Shown here: positions 17,930 through 27,893 of the stretch, in pieces
How positions within the stretch are numbered: the first letter of the stretch is position 1
Layout: each line of letters starts with the position of its first letter
NCBI GenBank assembly: GCA_965276005.1
Contig: OZ254962.1
Span: 2,356,001-2,420,000 of the forward strand
From: G965232465 sp965276005
Lineage (GTDB): Bacteria; Pseudomonadota; Alphaproteobacteria; JAQWUY01
Direction of reading: 5' to 3'
Length of the DNA stretch: 64,000 bases
Program-made: the position numbers and the translations under genes
Notes under the pieces: generated by a model
The model's database searches: none
What the model saw: only the letters and a program-made list of their open reading frames with translations
Told to the model about the DNA's origin: nothing

Positions 17930-19276
17930 TTAATATTGCAATGGCAATGTGGCGATAAGCCTTGCCCCATTTGCGGTTTGCAATACAAACATAACTTGGC
18001 GTTTTTTGCGTTGCTTGGCATCGTCGATGATTTTTTTCATCATCTGTACAGAGTTGATCTCGATGTTGTTAATCATCACAATAATCCCGCCTTGTGGCAA
18101 GAATTGTCGGCTAAACTGCCCTTTGTTGCTATTTGCGTGACCGGTGATAATCACCCCTTTAATTTTTGGGTCTATGTTGTATTGGTTGGCAATTTCTGGG
18201 GTGATGTCGCTGACTTCTAATCCAAATTCTTCAATGGTTGCATTGGTGGCAAAATCGCCATTGCCGAATCCTTGTTGTATGCTGGCAATATCGTTTGAGC
18301 GTTCTACCAACACCACTGCCACATTCATAATTTTGCCTTGACGCCAGATTTTAACGGGAATTTTTTTGCCAATAGGTGACATGGCAATAATCCCCGGCAA
18401 GCGTTTTTTGCGGGTGATGTTAATCCCGTTGATTTCCAAAACCACATCGCCGGGGCGAATACCGCCTTTGTATGCGGGACCATTTTTTTGGACACTGGTG
18501 ATTAAAGTACCACTTTTTTGATCGAAATCGATGCTGTCGGCAATTTCTGAGGTCATGTTTTCAAAGCCAACGCCAATCCAGCCCCGTACAACCTCGCCAT
18601 TTTCAATAATTTGTGTCGCCACATATGCCACCAAGTTCGATGGAATCGAAAACCCAAGCCCGATACTACCGCCGCTGGGGGACATAATCATAGTGTTAAT
18701 GCCCACCACTTTTCCTTCCATGTTGATAAGAGGACCACCGCTATTGCCTCGATTGATGGGGGTGTCTGTTTGAATAAAGTCGTCATACAGCCCCATTTGA
18801 ATGTTGCGACTGCGGGCGGATACGATACCTTTGGTGACGGTGAATCCCAATCTTAAGGGGTTGCCGATAGCTATCACCCAATCGCCCACATATATTTTAT
18901 CCGAATCGCCAAATTCCAAAGTGGGCAAGTTTGCCCCTTTTACATCGTCGATCTTTAACACCGCCAAATCGGTTAAAGCATCTGTACCGACAATAGTGGT
19001 TGCGTATTCTGTGCCGTCTTCCAGTACCGCTTTGATGTTTGTCATTCCCTCCACCACATGGTTATTGGTGATAATATATCCGGATTTTGTGTATATAAAG
19101 CCACTGCCGGCACTGCCCCCATTGTTTTGAGTGTTGCTGTTTTGCATATCTGTTTGTCCCAAGATAGACACCACAGCGGGCAAAGTTTCCCGTACTAAGG
19201 GGGCAAAGCTGGTTGGGTACGCCAATGCAACCGTAGTCCCAAACAGCCAAAATATCATAGCATATAATTTTTTCAT
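17930..19276 (-). CDS. degP: DegP/HtrA-type periplasmic serine protease
   Basis: I chose the ATG at 19276 (MKKLYAMIFW...) because it has an AAAGG site upstream and starts a signal peptide (cleavage near residue 19-20); a longer frame from 19321 exists. The 448-residue product has the trypsin-like catalytic triad His73 (NNHVVEG), Asp103 (LTDLAVLKID) and Ser179 (RGNSGGPL), then two PDZ regions (about 245-330 and 350-440; GGIRPGDVVLEING is in the first). Such proteases degrade or refold misfolded envelope proteins, which may matter in a cell that exports several giant adhesins. The gene ends at a strong terminator and lies about 120 bp downstream of tlyA. Confidence 0.92.
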   Translation of the reverse strand: MKKLYAMIFWLFGTTVALAYPTSFAPLVRETLPAVVSILGQTDMQNSNTQNNGGSAGSGFIYTKSGYIITNNHVVEGMTNIKAVLEDGTEYATTIVGTDALTDLAVLKIDDVKGANLPTLEFGDSDKIYVGDWVIAIGNPLRLGFTVTKGIVSARSRNIQMGLYDDFIQTDTPINRGNSGGPLINMEGKVVGINTMIMSPSGGSIGLGFSIPSNLVAYVATQIIENGEVVRGWIGVGFENMTSEIADSIDFDQKSGTLITSVQKNGPAYKGGIRPGDVVLEINGINITRKKRLPGIIAMSPIGKKIPVKIWRQGKIMNVAVVLVERSNDIASIQQGFGNGDFATNATIEEFGLEVSDITPEIANQYNIDPKIKGVIITGHANSNKGQFSRQFLPQGGIIVMINNIEINSVQMMKKIIDDAKQRKKRQVMFVLQTANGARLIATLPLQY

Positions 19277-19397
19277 ATTGTCATAGCCTTTATTAAAAGT
19301 TAAAATATATGTGTGTAACATACCTGCGATGGTATATAAACCTATGTGTAATATAAAGATTTACATGTGCAGTTTCAATACAAAAGATAAAAAAGTG

Positions 19398-20147
19398 CTA
19401 TTTTTTTATCCCTGTGTTTTTGGCGTGCAAAAAATATTCTTGGCTGCCATCGCCCCCCAATATGGGACAGGCTACTGTATTGGTAACCGTCCAGCGGTGG
19501 GCGATAAAAAAAGTTTTTATGGTGTGTATGGCGTTTTGTACAGCGGTTTTGTCGGTGACCATACCGCCTTTACCGATATATTTTTTACCCACTTCGAATT
19601 GTGGTTTGATTAAAAATATGCCGTCACCACCATTGGTAACTCTGGCAAGGCAAGGGCTTAAAATTTTGGTCAGCGATATAAAACTCACATCGGCAACAAG
19701 GATGTCGACCGCAGGGACAAGGGCAGCGGTCAAGGTGCGGGCATCGGTTTGTTCCATACGCACAATGCGGGGGTTATGGCGAAGGCTGTGGTGCAGCTGA
19801 TTCGTGCCCACATCGACAGCGTATATTTTTTGTGCCCCCCGTTGTAACAGCACTTGGCTAAATCCGCCGGTGGACGCCCCGATGTCGAGGGCAATTCGGT
19901 TTTTGACGGGTATGTGAAAATGGCGTAGGGCAAAATCCAGTTTTAATCCTGCACGGGACACCCACGGGCATGGGTCAGCGATGATTTTAATAGTATCGCA
20001 CACATGTACAACGGTATTCGGTTTGGCAACAACGGTGCCGTTAACCGTTACCGCTGATTGTTTAATTAACGATTGGGCTTTGGTACGGCTGGATACCAAT
20101 TTTAGACCGCACATAACTTTGTCCAAACGGTCTGTATCAGTCCACAT
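19398..20147 (-). CDS. tlyA: TlyA family rRNA 2'-O-methyltransferase
   Basis: The 249-residue product starts at the ATG at 20147 (MWTDTDRLDKVMCG), overlapping the end of the MATE gene by about 11 bp; a longer frame to 20201 is less likely. An N-terminal S4 RNA-binding region (SSRTKAQSLIKQSAVTVNG) precedes an FtsJ-like Rossmann methyltransferase domain with SAM motif ALDIGASTGGFSQVLL and later motifs VADVSFISL and IKPQFEVGK. Family members methylate 16S/23S rRNA and are often annotated haemolysin A. It is the last gene of the xseB-ispA-dxs-MATE-tlyA run. Confidence 0.88.
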   Translation of the reverse strand: MWTDTDRLDKVMCGLKLVSSRTKAQSLIKQSAVTVNGTVVAKPNTVVHVCDTIKIIADPCPWVSRAGLKLDFALRHFHIPVKNRIALDIGASTGGFSQVLLQRGAQKIYAVDVGTNQLHHSLRHNPRIVRMEQTDARTLTAALVPAVDILVADVSFISLTKILSPCLARVTNGGDGIFLIKPQFEVGKKYIGKGGMVTDKTAVQNAIHTIKTFFIAHRWTVTNTVACPILGGDGSQEYFLHAKNTGIKK

Positions 20148-21552
20148 GGGTGGTATATTCCCGTTCGTATCGCAACAGTTCCGCATATAAAAACCGCCCA
20201 ATCCATATGATACCTATACATACGGCGACCGTATGTGCCACCATCACCCCATAGGCGGACAACGCCGTTAGGCTCAGCACATATCCACCAATACCGCCCA
20301 CACACCACATAATCGCCAGCAACATAGACGACGACCGCTTGGTATCGCCCATGCCCTCGAACGCCCCCATAATCACCACCTGCATCAGGCGAATCGTATG
20401 AAACAATGCCACCAAAGCAAACATTTTAACCAAGATACTACGGGTGGCAACGGTGGTGGCGTCCATATCCGGTAAAAACAGCGTGGCCAAAGGCTCAGAA
20501 AATATAAATAGGCTCAGCGATAACGGCATCATAATGCCCATAAGCAACACCATACCCGATATAATAATCACCACCATATCCCGACTGTTTTTTGCCCCGA
20601 CCGCTCGCCCCATTTCGCTAATAAGCGTGATGCTGATACCGATAGAAAACAGGCTGACCATAGTTTCTACCTGTGTTGCCGCTTGGTAAGCGGCGGCAAA
20701 GTTGGTGCCTTGACTAGCGACAATAATGTAATATACACTTGCCAGTAAACTCTCCCCCACCATACGCATACTAATAGGCATGCCAGTAGATAGGATTTTG
20801 CCCACTTGCAACGAGGCGGTGGCAAATATTCTGCGGGTGAATATGCCCGTGAACAAGCGGTACTTGGCGTAGGGTTTTAGGGTATATATACACCATGTCA
20901 ACCCCGCCATATGTAACACGGACACTATAAAAGTTGCCAGCGATGCCCCCTGTATGCCGATAGCAGGGATAAACCAAAACCCAAATATTAATACATAATC
21001 CAAGACCGCATTGACGACCACCAACGCAAAACCGATAATCACAAATGGGGCGGTACGGTTTAACAACGACATATACAACCGATGAAACGACACCAAGCCC
21101 GCAAATGGCAACGACAGCCATATCCAAAATCCATAATCATAGGCGTATGTTTGAATCTGTGCGGACGGATTGACCAGCGACAAATACGCAGGCAACGCCA
21201 ACGCCATCACCGATGCGGATACAACTGCAATACAGCAAACGACCCAAAATATTTGTTGGGCGGTTTGGCGGGCTCGAATGCGGTCTTTTGCCCCAATCGC
21301 CCGCCCTACTAGGGACAAGACGGTAATCGATATGCCAATGGTCATTAAAAACCCCAACAAGAACAACCGTCCGACAAACCCCGATGCGGCAAGCTGTTCC
21401 ACCCCCAACCAGCCCAACATCATCACATCGGTACTGATAATCAACGCCTGTGCCAAGTACGCCAGCGATACGGTCAGTGACGGGGCAAGTAACCTTTTTG
21501 CCTTAGTGTATATGTCGGTGTAAGAAACGGAGGTTTGTGTGGTCATAATCAT
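20137..21552 (-). CDS. MATE family multidrug/Na+ antiporter
   Basis: This 471-residue protein has about 12 hydrophobic segments and the MATE signature near the N-terminus (DVMMLGWLGVEQLAASGF). The family exports cationic compounds in exchange for Na+ or H+ across the inner membrane. The start ATG at 21552 overlaps the dxs stop as ATGA, so translation is probably coupled to dxs; a second ATG lies two codons further in. The substrate cannot be inferred. Confidence 0.87.
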   Translation of the reverse strand: MIMTTQTSVSYTDIYTKAKRLLAPSLTVSLAYLAQALIISTDVMMLGWLGVEQLAASGFVGRLFLLGFLMTIGISITVLSLVGRAIGAKDRIRARQTAQQIFWVVCCIAVVSASVMALALPAYLSLVNPSAQIQTYAYDYGFWIWLSLPFAGLVSFHRLYMSLLNRTAPFVIIGFALVVVNAVLDYVLIFGFWFIPAIGIQGASLATFIVSVLHMAGLTWCIYTLKPYAKYRLFTGIFTRRIFATASLQVGKILSTGMPISMRMVGESLLASVYYIIVASQGTNFAAAYQAATQVETMVSLFSIGISITLISEMGRAVGAKNSRDMVVIIISGMVLLMGIMMPLSLSLFIFSEPLATLFLPDMDATTVATRSILVKMFALVALFHTIRLMQVVIMGAFEGMGDTKRSSSMLLAIMWCVGGIGGYVLSLTALSAYGVMVAHTVAVCIGIIWIGRFLYAELLRYEREYTTHVD

Positions 21553-23447
21553 AACCCATTATATGTATCAATAACGGTTTGGGCGATGTTTTCTGCGTCC
21601 AGTTTTGCCGCCGTATACTGTTGGGCGGGGCTGTCGTGGTTTTGGAATATATCGGGTAGGGTTAAGGTCTTTACCCGGGCAAGGTGCAATATATCCATAT
21701 CCGCCGCTGTTTGCAGTACCAATGCCCCAAAACCGCCTCGAGTGCCTTCCTCGATGGTAATAACCGCCCTATGGGTGTTAAATATATGGTGTATCATCTG
21801 TGTATCGAGGGGTTTTGCCCACCGCATGTCGACAACTGTGGGGGTGATACGGTGGATTTTTACCAAATCCACCGCCCGCATCACTTCGCCCATACGGGTA
21901 CCTAAGTTTAACAGGGCGATTTTTGCCCCTTGTACGGACATGTGGGCTTTGCCGATGGGTAAGGGGGCAATATCGGTTTTCCAGTCGCAACCGGTGCCAT
22001 TGCCCCGTGGGTACCTGATGGCAATTGGTCCGTCTGTGTAGGCAACGGCGGTTACCACCATTTTTGCCAGTTCTGCCTCATCGCTAGCGGCACCGATAAC
22101 CATATTGGGGACACAGGCTAAGTACGCCACATCGAACATGCCGGCGTGGGACGCACCGTCCGCCCCTACCAATCCGGCACGGTCGATAAAAAATCGCACC
22201 GGCAGATTTTGCAACGCCACATCGTGGACGATCTGATCGTACGCCCGCTGTAAGAATGTGGAATAAATGGCAACACACGGTTTAAGCCCTTCTGCTGCCA
22301 GCCCCGCCGCAAACGCAACCGCATGTTGTTCGGCAATACCCACATCAAAACACCTGTTGGGGTGCTGGGCTCGAAAAATATGCAATCCCGTACCATCGGG
22401 CATAGCGGCGGTGATGGCGACGATTTTATTGTCGCTGTTGGCACAGTGGGTTAAGGTTTCGCTAAATACTTGCGTGTATGTGGCAATATTTGGGGTTGGG
22501 GACTGTTCTTTTTCGCCTGTTTCGATACAAAATTTCCCCACACCGTGGTATTTGTCTGGGGCGTGTTCAGCGGGGGGATAGCCTTTGCCTTTTTGGGTCA
22601 CCACATGTAACAAGATGGGGCGGGGTTCGGTCATATCCCGAATGTTTTCTAATATGGGTACCAATTGGTCGATGCGGTGCCCATCGACAGGTCCTACATA
22701 ATAAAAGCCCAATTCTTCGAACAAGGTCCCGCCGGTCATCATGCCCCGGGTGTATTCGTCCATACGGCTGGCAATAGTGGTTAAGCGGTGGGGCATTTTT
22801 TGCGATAATTTTTTGGCAATATCCCGGGTTTTCATCCACGGGTGCGATGACATAATACGGGACAGATAACCACTTAACGCCCCGACCGGTGGGGCAATCG
22901 ACATGTCGTTGTCGTTTAAGATGACCAACAAGCGGCTGTGCATATTGCCGGCGTTGTTCATGCCTTCGAACGCCATACCTGCCGACATAGCCCCATCGCC
23001 AATCACCGATACCACATGGTGGGTGTGGTTTTGTAAATCCCGTGCCACCGAAAAACCCAACCCCGCCGATATGGAAGTGGAAGAATGCCCCGCCCCGAAA
23101 CAGTCGTCGACACTTTCACTACGGTTGGTAAAACCGCTTAATCCCCCGCCCTGTCGTATGGTGGGCAACAAGTGTTTACGACCGGTAATAACTTTGTGGG
23201 GATATGCTTGGTGTCCCACATCCCAAATGATTTTATCCTGTGGGGTGGTAAACACTTTGTGGAGGGCAACGGTCAATTCCACTACCCCCAAGCCCGCCCC
23301 TAAATGCCCGCCGGTTTTTGAAACGCACTCGATAATATGGGTACGCACATCATCCGCCAAAGTTTCCAATGACACAATATCCAAACCGCTGACATCAGCG
23401 GAACAATTGACAGAGTCGAGTATATTTTGATGGTGGTGTGTGCACAT
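21549..23447 (-). CDS. dxs: 1-deoxy-D-xylulose-5-phosphate synthase
   Basis: This 632-residue thiamine-diphosphate transketolase-like enzyme condenses pyruvate with glyceraldehyde 3-phosphate in the first step of the MEP isoprenoid pathway. Visible motifs are the ThDP-binding GDGAMSAGMAFEGMNNAG, DVGHQAYPHK and GAGHSSTSIS in the first half, and DVGIAEQHAVAFAAGLA and FIDRAGLVGADG in the central pyrimidine-binding part. Length is typical. It lies 41 bp downstream of ispA, which uses its downstream products, and overlaps the MATE gene. Confidence 0.96.
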   Translation of the reverse strand: MCTHHHQNILDSVNCSADVSGLDIVSLETLADDVRTHIIECVSKTGGHLGAGLGVVELTVALHKVFTTPQDKIIWDVGHQAYPHKVITGRKHLLPTIRQGGGLSGFTNRSESVDDCFGAGHSSTSISAGLGFSVARDLQNHTHHVVSVIGDGAMSAGMAFEGMNNAGNMHSRLLVILNDNDMSIAPPVGALSGYLSRIMSSHPWMKTRDIAKKLSQKMPHRLTTIASRMDEYTRGMMTGGTLFEELGFYYVGPVDGHRIDQLVPILENIRDMTEPRPILLHVVTQKGKGYPPAEHAPDKYHGVGKFCIETGEKEQSPTPNIATYTQVFSETLTHCANSDNKIVAITAAMPDGTGLHIFRAQHPNRCFDVGIAEQHAVAFAAGLAAEGLKPCVAIYSTFLQRAYDQIVHDVALQNLPVRFFIDRAGLVGADGASHAGMFDVAYLACVPNMVIGAASDEAELAKMVVTAVAYTDGPIAIRYPRGNGTGCDWKTDIAPLPIGKAHMSVQGAKIALLNLGTRMGEVMRAVDLVKIHRITPTVVDMRWAKPLDTQMIHHIFNTHRAVITIEEGTRGGFGALVLQTAADMDILHLARVKTLTLPDIFQNHDSPAQQYTAAKLDAENIAQTVIDTYNGL

Positions 23448-23488
23448 TGTGGGCTGAGTATACCATAATTATAGGGGTTGTGGGGGGT

Positions 23489-24391
23489 TTATTTATCCCG
23501 TATATAAATAAAGTCCGCTATATCGCATAAAGTATCCGCATCTGTGCCAAAGGGCTGTAAGGCGGATTTTGCCTGTTCAACCATCTGTAAACACAGTTTT
23601 TTGGCGTCTTTAACCCCCAATAAAGAGACAACCGTTGCCTTGTTCATATGGGCATCTTTGCCCGCTTGTTTGCCCAAAACCACACTGCTGCCCAGTGTAT
23701 CTAGCAGGTCATCTGATATTTGAAACGCCAGCCCCAATGCGGTACCATAGGTGTTTAAAGATGCAGTGGTGTCCGCATCCGCCCCGCCAAGTACCGCCCC
23801 CATGTGGACACAAGCATTTATCAGACAGCCGGTTTTTAACGCTTGAATTTTGCGAATGGCGGTTTCATCGAGGGGCGTGTTTGCGTGTTCTGCACATATA
23901 TCCAACATCTGTCCGCCAACCATGCCGTTAAAGCCACTGGCACGGGCAAGCAACAAACACAGCTGCGACCGCACCAGCGGGTCTTTGTGGGTGTGCGGAT
24001 CGGATAAAATTTCAAACGCCAACGACAGCAACCCATCGCCCACCAACACAGCCGTAGCCTCATCATATTTTTTATGAATAGTGGGCTGTCCCCGTCGCAT
24101 ATCGTCATCGTCCATAGCCGGCAAGTCGTCATGTACCAACGAATAACAATGTACACACTCCACCGCCGCCGCCGCCCGCAAAATACGGGGGTCATGCACC
24201 GCAAACAACTTCGCCGACTCGATAAGCAAAAATGGCCGCAAGCGTTTCCCCCCATTCAACAACGCATCTCGTGTGGCGGTTTGCAAGGTGGCAGATGCGG
24301 ATTGTGTGTCGATAATCTGTGCCAATACATCGGTAACGGTTTTACCCGTTTGATACAGTTTCGACATCAGCTTATTGGTCGCCACACTCAT
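23489..24391 (-). CDS. ispA: Farnesyl/geranylgeranyl diphosphate synthase (polyprenyl synthetase)
   Basis: The 300-residue prenyltransferase condenses isopentenyl and allylic diphosphates. It has the first aspartate-rich motif DDLPAMDDDD (88-97), the second motif DDLLD (227-231), and the GGKRLRP substrate motif near residue 48. Placement between xseB and dxs is the usual order for ispA in many Proteobacteria. Chain length is inferred, not shown. Confidence 0.93.
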   Translation of the reverse strand: MSVATNKLMSKLYQTGKTVTDVLAQIIDTQSASATLQTATRDALLNGGKRLRPFLLIESAKLFAVHDPRILRAAAAVECVHCYSLVHDDLPAMDDDDMRRGQPTIHKKYDEATAVLVGDGLLSLAFEILSDPHTHKDPLVRSQLCLLLARASGFNGMVGGQMLDICAEHANTPLDETAIRKIQALKTGCLINACVHMGAVLGGADADTTASLNTYGTALGLAFQISDDLLDTLGSSVVLGKQAGKDAHMNKATVVSLLGVKDAKKLCLQMVEQAKSALQPFGTDADTLCDIADFIYIRDK

Positions 24392-24405
24392 ACAAACGGC
24401 AATCC

Positions 24406-24645
24406 CTACGCATCCGTGTCAAAAAGAACAGTTTGAGAGGTACCATCCGCCTGGGTCTGGATTTTTTCAATCTTATCGACAGCAGATTTTAAAGTGCGTT
24501 CACAATGGGTTTTCAACTGTACCCCTTGCTCATAATAAGCAATCGCCTGCTGCAAAGGCACATCGCCTTTCTCTAGCTGCGACACAATTTTTTCTAACTG
24601 TTGCAGAGCGTCTTCAAAAGATAATTGGTGTATGTCCTGTGTCAT
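24406..24645 (-). CDS. xseB: Exodeoxyribonuclease VII small subunit
   Basis: The 79-residue protein has the XseB pattern (LSFEDALQQLEKIVSQLEKG, then ALAYYEQGVQLKTHCERTL-like text). It binds the large subunit XseA, which is not in this window, to form a single-strand DNA exonuclease. The stop is 14 bp before ispA, so it probably heads the xseB-ispA-dxs-MATE-tlyA operon. Confidence 0.93.
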   Translation of the reverse strand: MTQDIHQLSFEDALQQLEKIVSQLEKGDVPLQQAIAYYEQGVQLKTHCERTLKSAVDKIEKIQTQADGTSQTVLFDTDA

Positions 24646-24889
24646 AATAGAATCCTAATCATAATTTTGATACGGGGACAATATCATAATAGACAGGTTT
24701 TCACTAGATAAATTTTTCGTTTTTTGTGTAAAAAACGGTGCTAATCGTTTACCAATATGTATTTGGTTTTGAAAATAGCAAAAAAAATATTTATGTTGGT
24801 TCTGTATATTTGTTTGCATAAGGTAGTTTTTTATGATAAAAAAATATATTGCAAGTGTTTTTTTATCCTGTCAATTAAGGGGAGAGAGT

Positions 24890-26590
24890 ATGAAATTTGA
24901 ACCGACCACTATATTTAGCCTCATGGAAGATAAGGCAAAAATTTTCATTCCTATTTATCAGAGAAACTACTCTTGGGATGAGACTGACTGTAATCAAATG
25001 TGGCAAGATTTACATGACCATTTAGAAAATAAATATTTTTTTGGCACATTAATTTGCAAAGAGGAAGAAGGGAATATAAGAGTCGTTGATGGTCAACAAA
25101 GAATAACAACATTTTCTTTGTTATTATTGGCAATTAAGAAAAATTTTCCACATATTGGAGATATTAAAAAAATAGATGGATGTATATATTGCTCCCCAGA
25201 TGATGATCAAAATATAAAATTGAAACAAGTCGATAGCCATGCAAAACATTATCGTGAGATTGTTTTTAACAATACAGAAAAAAATGATGAAAATAGGCAA
25301 TCCCAAATATTTAAAAACTTTTGGTCTTTTGAAGTTAAAACTAAGCAAGAGTCAGAGGAAAAAATTAAAATGCTATTAAATGCTCTAAAAGAATATATTG
25401 AAATTATTGTAATGTACCTTGAGCCAGAAGATAAAGCACAGATAGTATATGAAAAATTAAATGCCACAGGGAAAACACTGCTTGAATCTGACAAGATACG
25501 CAATAATATATTCATGAGTATTCCCGAATCCAAACAAAGGGAAATGTTTAATATGTATTGGATCCAAGTAGAGAAAAATACTAATAATAGTAGTTCTGAT
25601 ATAAACGATTTTCTTTTAAAGTTTTTATCTCTGGAAAAGAAGACAGACATTGTGAAAAGTGATATTTTTAAAACTTTTAAAACAGTTTTTTCAACAAAGT
25701 TGAGGAACGATGGATATGAAGATGTGTTGAAAAGACTTAAAAAATTCAGTCGGTATTATTATTTGTCAGGTTATATTGAAAAAAACTTGGAAGATAACGA
25801 ACAACTCAAATACGAAGATTTTTTTGCAGATTTTACATTCTTGCTAGAAAATCGACAAACTACACAAATTACATATTTTATGTCTATATTGGAATGTTAC
25901 GATGATGGTAAAATGGAAAAAGAGGAAGTTGTAAAGGTATTCGATTTTATTAAAAGATATTATGCTACAAGACAAATAAAACATATAGCCCATCAAGGCT
26001 ACAATAAAATGTATACTACATTGCATAGGGATGTATTAAAAATACAAGAGGAAAAAGGATGTAAGTACATAGAAGCTTTGAGCATACATTTTTTCGAACA
26101 TGTTACCGATGCAAAAAAAGCCATCAAAAAAAGTGGTTTTGAAAATAGTATAATACATGTTAATTTTTACAGATTGGGTCATATGTTCATGAGACCTCTC
26201 GCAAATGAATTTCAACATGATACTCAACTTAAGCCATCTGAAAAATATCATATTGAGCACATTATGCCTAGGAATAAGGAATTATGGGTTGAAGAACTTG
26301 ATGACAGTGCAAAAAAGAATTTTGACGAAATGCACGAAAAATATGTTGACACAGTTGGAAATTTAACAATTTTAAGAGGAGAGGATAATAGGGATATTTC
26401 TAATGCTATTTTTGGAGAGAAAAAAAAGGTTTATAAAAAAAGTAATATAAAAATTACCCAAGAATTGTGTCAATCGAAAGTATGGAATGAAGAGGAAATA
26501 TTAAAAAGATCGGAGAAATTTAAAAAAATTGTAATCGAACTTTGGGGGCTACATGAGTATGAAGATATATATGAAAAAGTAAAAGAATGA
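24890..26590 (+). CDS. DUF262/DUF1524 (GmrSD-like) HNH endonuclease, candidate defence gene
   Basis: Start at 24890 is supported by AAGGGGAGAG just upstream; an earlier in-frame ATG at 24833 lacks such a site. The 566-residue protein has the DUF262 motifs PIYQRNYSW (21-29) and VVDGQQRIT (65-73), which form the NTP-binding region in GmrS/ParB-like domains. Its C-terminal DUF1524 HNH region has EHIMPRN (456-462) and GNLTIL...N...I.N. Related GmrSD proteins are type IV restriction enzymes that cut modified phage DNA. The gene is clearly more AT-rich than its neighbours, runs opposite to them and stands alone between xseB and a GNAT gene, all consistent with horizontal acquisition. The target specificity is unknown. 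Confidence 0.85.
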   Translation: MKFEPTTIFSLMEDKAKIFIPIYQRNYSWDETDCNQMWQDLHDHLENKYFFGTLICKEEEGNIRVVDGQQRITTFSLLLLAIKKNFPHIGDIKKIDGCIYCSPDDDQNIKLKQVDSHAKHYREIVFNNTEKNDENRQSQIFKNFWSFEVKTKQESEEKIKMLLNALKEYIEIIVMYLEPEDKAQIVYEKLNATGKTLLESDKIRNNIFMSIPESKQREMFNMYWIQVEKNTNNSSSDINDFLLKFLSLEKKTDIVKSDIFKTFKTVFSTKLRNDGYEDVLKRLKKFSRYYYLSGYIEKNLEDNEQLKYEDFFADFTFLLENRQTTQITYFMSILECYDDGKMEKEEVVKVFDFIKRYYATRQIKHIAHQGYNKMYTTLHRDVLKIQEEKGCKYIEALSIHFFEHVTDAKKAIKKSGFENSIIHVNFYRLGHMFMRPLANEFQHDTQLKPSEKYHIEHIMPRNKELWVEELDDSAKKNFDEMHEKYVDTVGNLTILRGEDNRDISNAIFGEKKKVYKKSNIKITQELCQSKVWNEEEILKRSEKFKKIVIELWGLHEYEDIYEKVKE

Positions 26591-26639
26591 ACCAATACCC
26601 ATTGGTCAAACAAAAAAGTTACAGTGTATTAAAGGGGCT

Positions 26640-27059
26640 TTAATCGTTTATCAAGCGTTTTCCAAAGCTGACAACCGTTTCTTCGTCATATGCAGCCGTC
26701 CTATAAAAGTCGATGGCTTGGGTGTTGTCATGGCGGATTTGTAGGTTTACTTTGGCACAGCCTAATAAGCGTAACTTGTCTTCGCCGTATTGTAACAGCT
26801 GTTTACCGATTCCCTGTTGCTGAAATGTGGGTAACACGGCAAAGTAATTTAACCACCCTCGATGTCCATCGTATCCAAACATGGCGGTAGCGATAATGTC
26901 CTTGTTTATTTCGCCGACAAAAAATAAATCGGGCTGAAACGACAATTTGCGTTCGATGTCAAGGTATGGATTATTCCAAGTGCGAGTCAATCCGCATTGG
27001 TGCCAAATATCGACAACAGACTCAGTGTCGGCAACTGTACAAGAGCGTATTTTTAACAT
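26640..27059 (-). CDS. GNAT family N-acetyltransferase
   Basis: The 139-residue protein has the GNAT fold signature: LQQQGIGKQLL-type acetyl-CoA loop (TFQQQGIGKQLLQYGEDKL region), preceded by NYFAVLP and followed by AKVNLQIRHDN and AIDFYRTAAYDEE. It resembles small YpeA-type acetyltransferases. The acceptor is unknown. Confidence 0.85.
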   Translation of the reverse strand: MLKIRSCTVADTESVVDIWHQCGLTRTWNNPYLDIERKLSFQPDLFFVGEINKDIIATAMFGYDGHRGWLNYFAVLPTFQQQGIGKQLLQYGEDKLRLLGCAKVNLQIRHDNTQAIDFYRTAAYDEETVVSFGKRLIND

Positions 27060-27134
27060 AGTATATTCCCATTGTTTTACTGATATAGTGCGACATATAG
27101 CACAAAATTATTTTTGTGTAAACCTATTGTGGTT

Positions 27135-27878
27135 TTATGAATAATCCGTTTTAGGGGGATTTTTACGATATACACGACATATTATGGTGGGGTGTTTTTT
27201 GTATATTCTGTATAACATGGTGTCGATAAAATATATTAGGGTATCCAGTACCGTCCCAATCTTGCCTATACGGGTGGCAAAAGTGCCTAAAGACACCACG
27301 CCAAAACAGTTTTTGCAGTGTGTCGTATTGTGTGGGGTGTCTATATCATTGGGGGTAAAGTATCGCCAATCGTTTTTTCTTGCCCCATATGCAGACAGAT
27401 ATTTTTCTAAAAATGATGCCCCGTTGTCTAGTAATATCAGGTACCCTTCTGTGTTTATGTGGTTGTCGATAACGGTTTGTATATATGTTTGTACTTGTGA
27501 TATATCGGTGGCGGGGGTTCTGAACACTCCGCCTAGTACACTTTTCATGACAATCACATCGTATGTGCCTTGTATGTTGTGGGCGTCGACATAACATACA
27601 TTGTACTCGGCTTGTAGCTGGTGTCGGTGTATTGTTGCCTGTAATGCTTGGGTGATGGACTGGGCATTTTTATAATATCCGATGGTGATTTTGTTGTGCG
27701 GTTTGTCGAATACAGTGGCGACCATACTGATGGGGCTGGCACCGATTTCTAGGATATGCAGGGTATCTTTGGCAAGGATTTTCGATATATATGGCGACCG
27801 TACAAAAGGGTGCGACCACGCCCGATAAGCCCACCCGAAAGCCCGTTTTAAGCGTGATTTTGATATGTGGATACGCAT
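27135..27878 (-). CDS. Putative SAM-dependent methyltransferase, unknown substrate
   Basis: The 247-residue protein is not clearly recognised. An LHILEIGASPISMVATVF segment looks like a Rossmann motif I (E.GAS/G), and YDVIVMKSVLGG then GYLILLDNGASF fit motifs IV/V of class I methyltransferases. It lies 15 bp downstream of the FkbM-family gene and is probably transcribed with it behind guaA. A role in modifying a cell-surface glycan or lipid is only a guess from the FkbM neighbour. Confidence 0.5.
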   Translation of the reverse strand: MRIHISKSRLKRAFGWAYRAWSHPFVRSPYISKILAKDTLHILEIGASPISMVATVFDKPHNKITIGYYKNAQSITQALQATIHRHQLQAEYNVCYVDAHNIQGTYDVIVMKSVLGGVFRTPATDISQVQTYIQTVIDNHINTEGYLILLDNGASFLEKYLSAYGARKNDWRYFTPNDIDTPHNTTHCKNCFGVVSLGTFATRIGKIGTVLDTLIYFIDTMLYRIYKKHPTIICRVYRKNPPKTDYS

Positions 27879-27893
27879 ATAATCCGCACTTCC

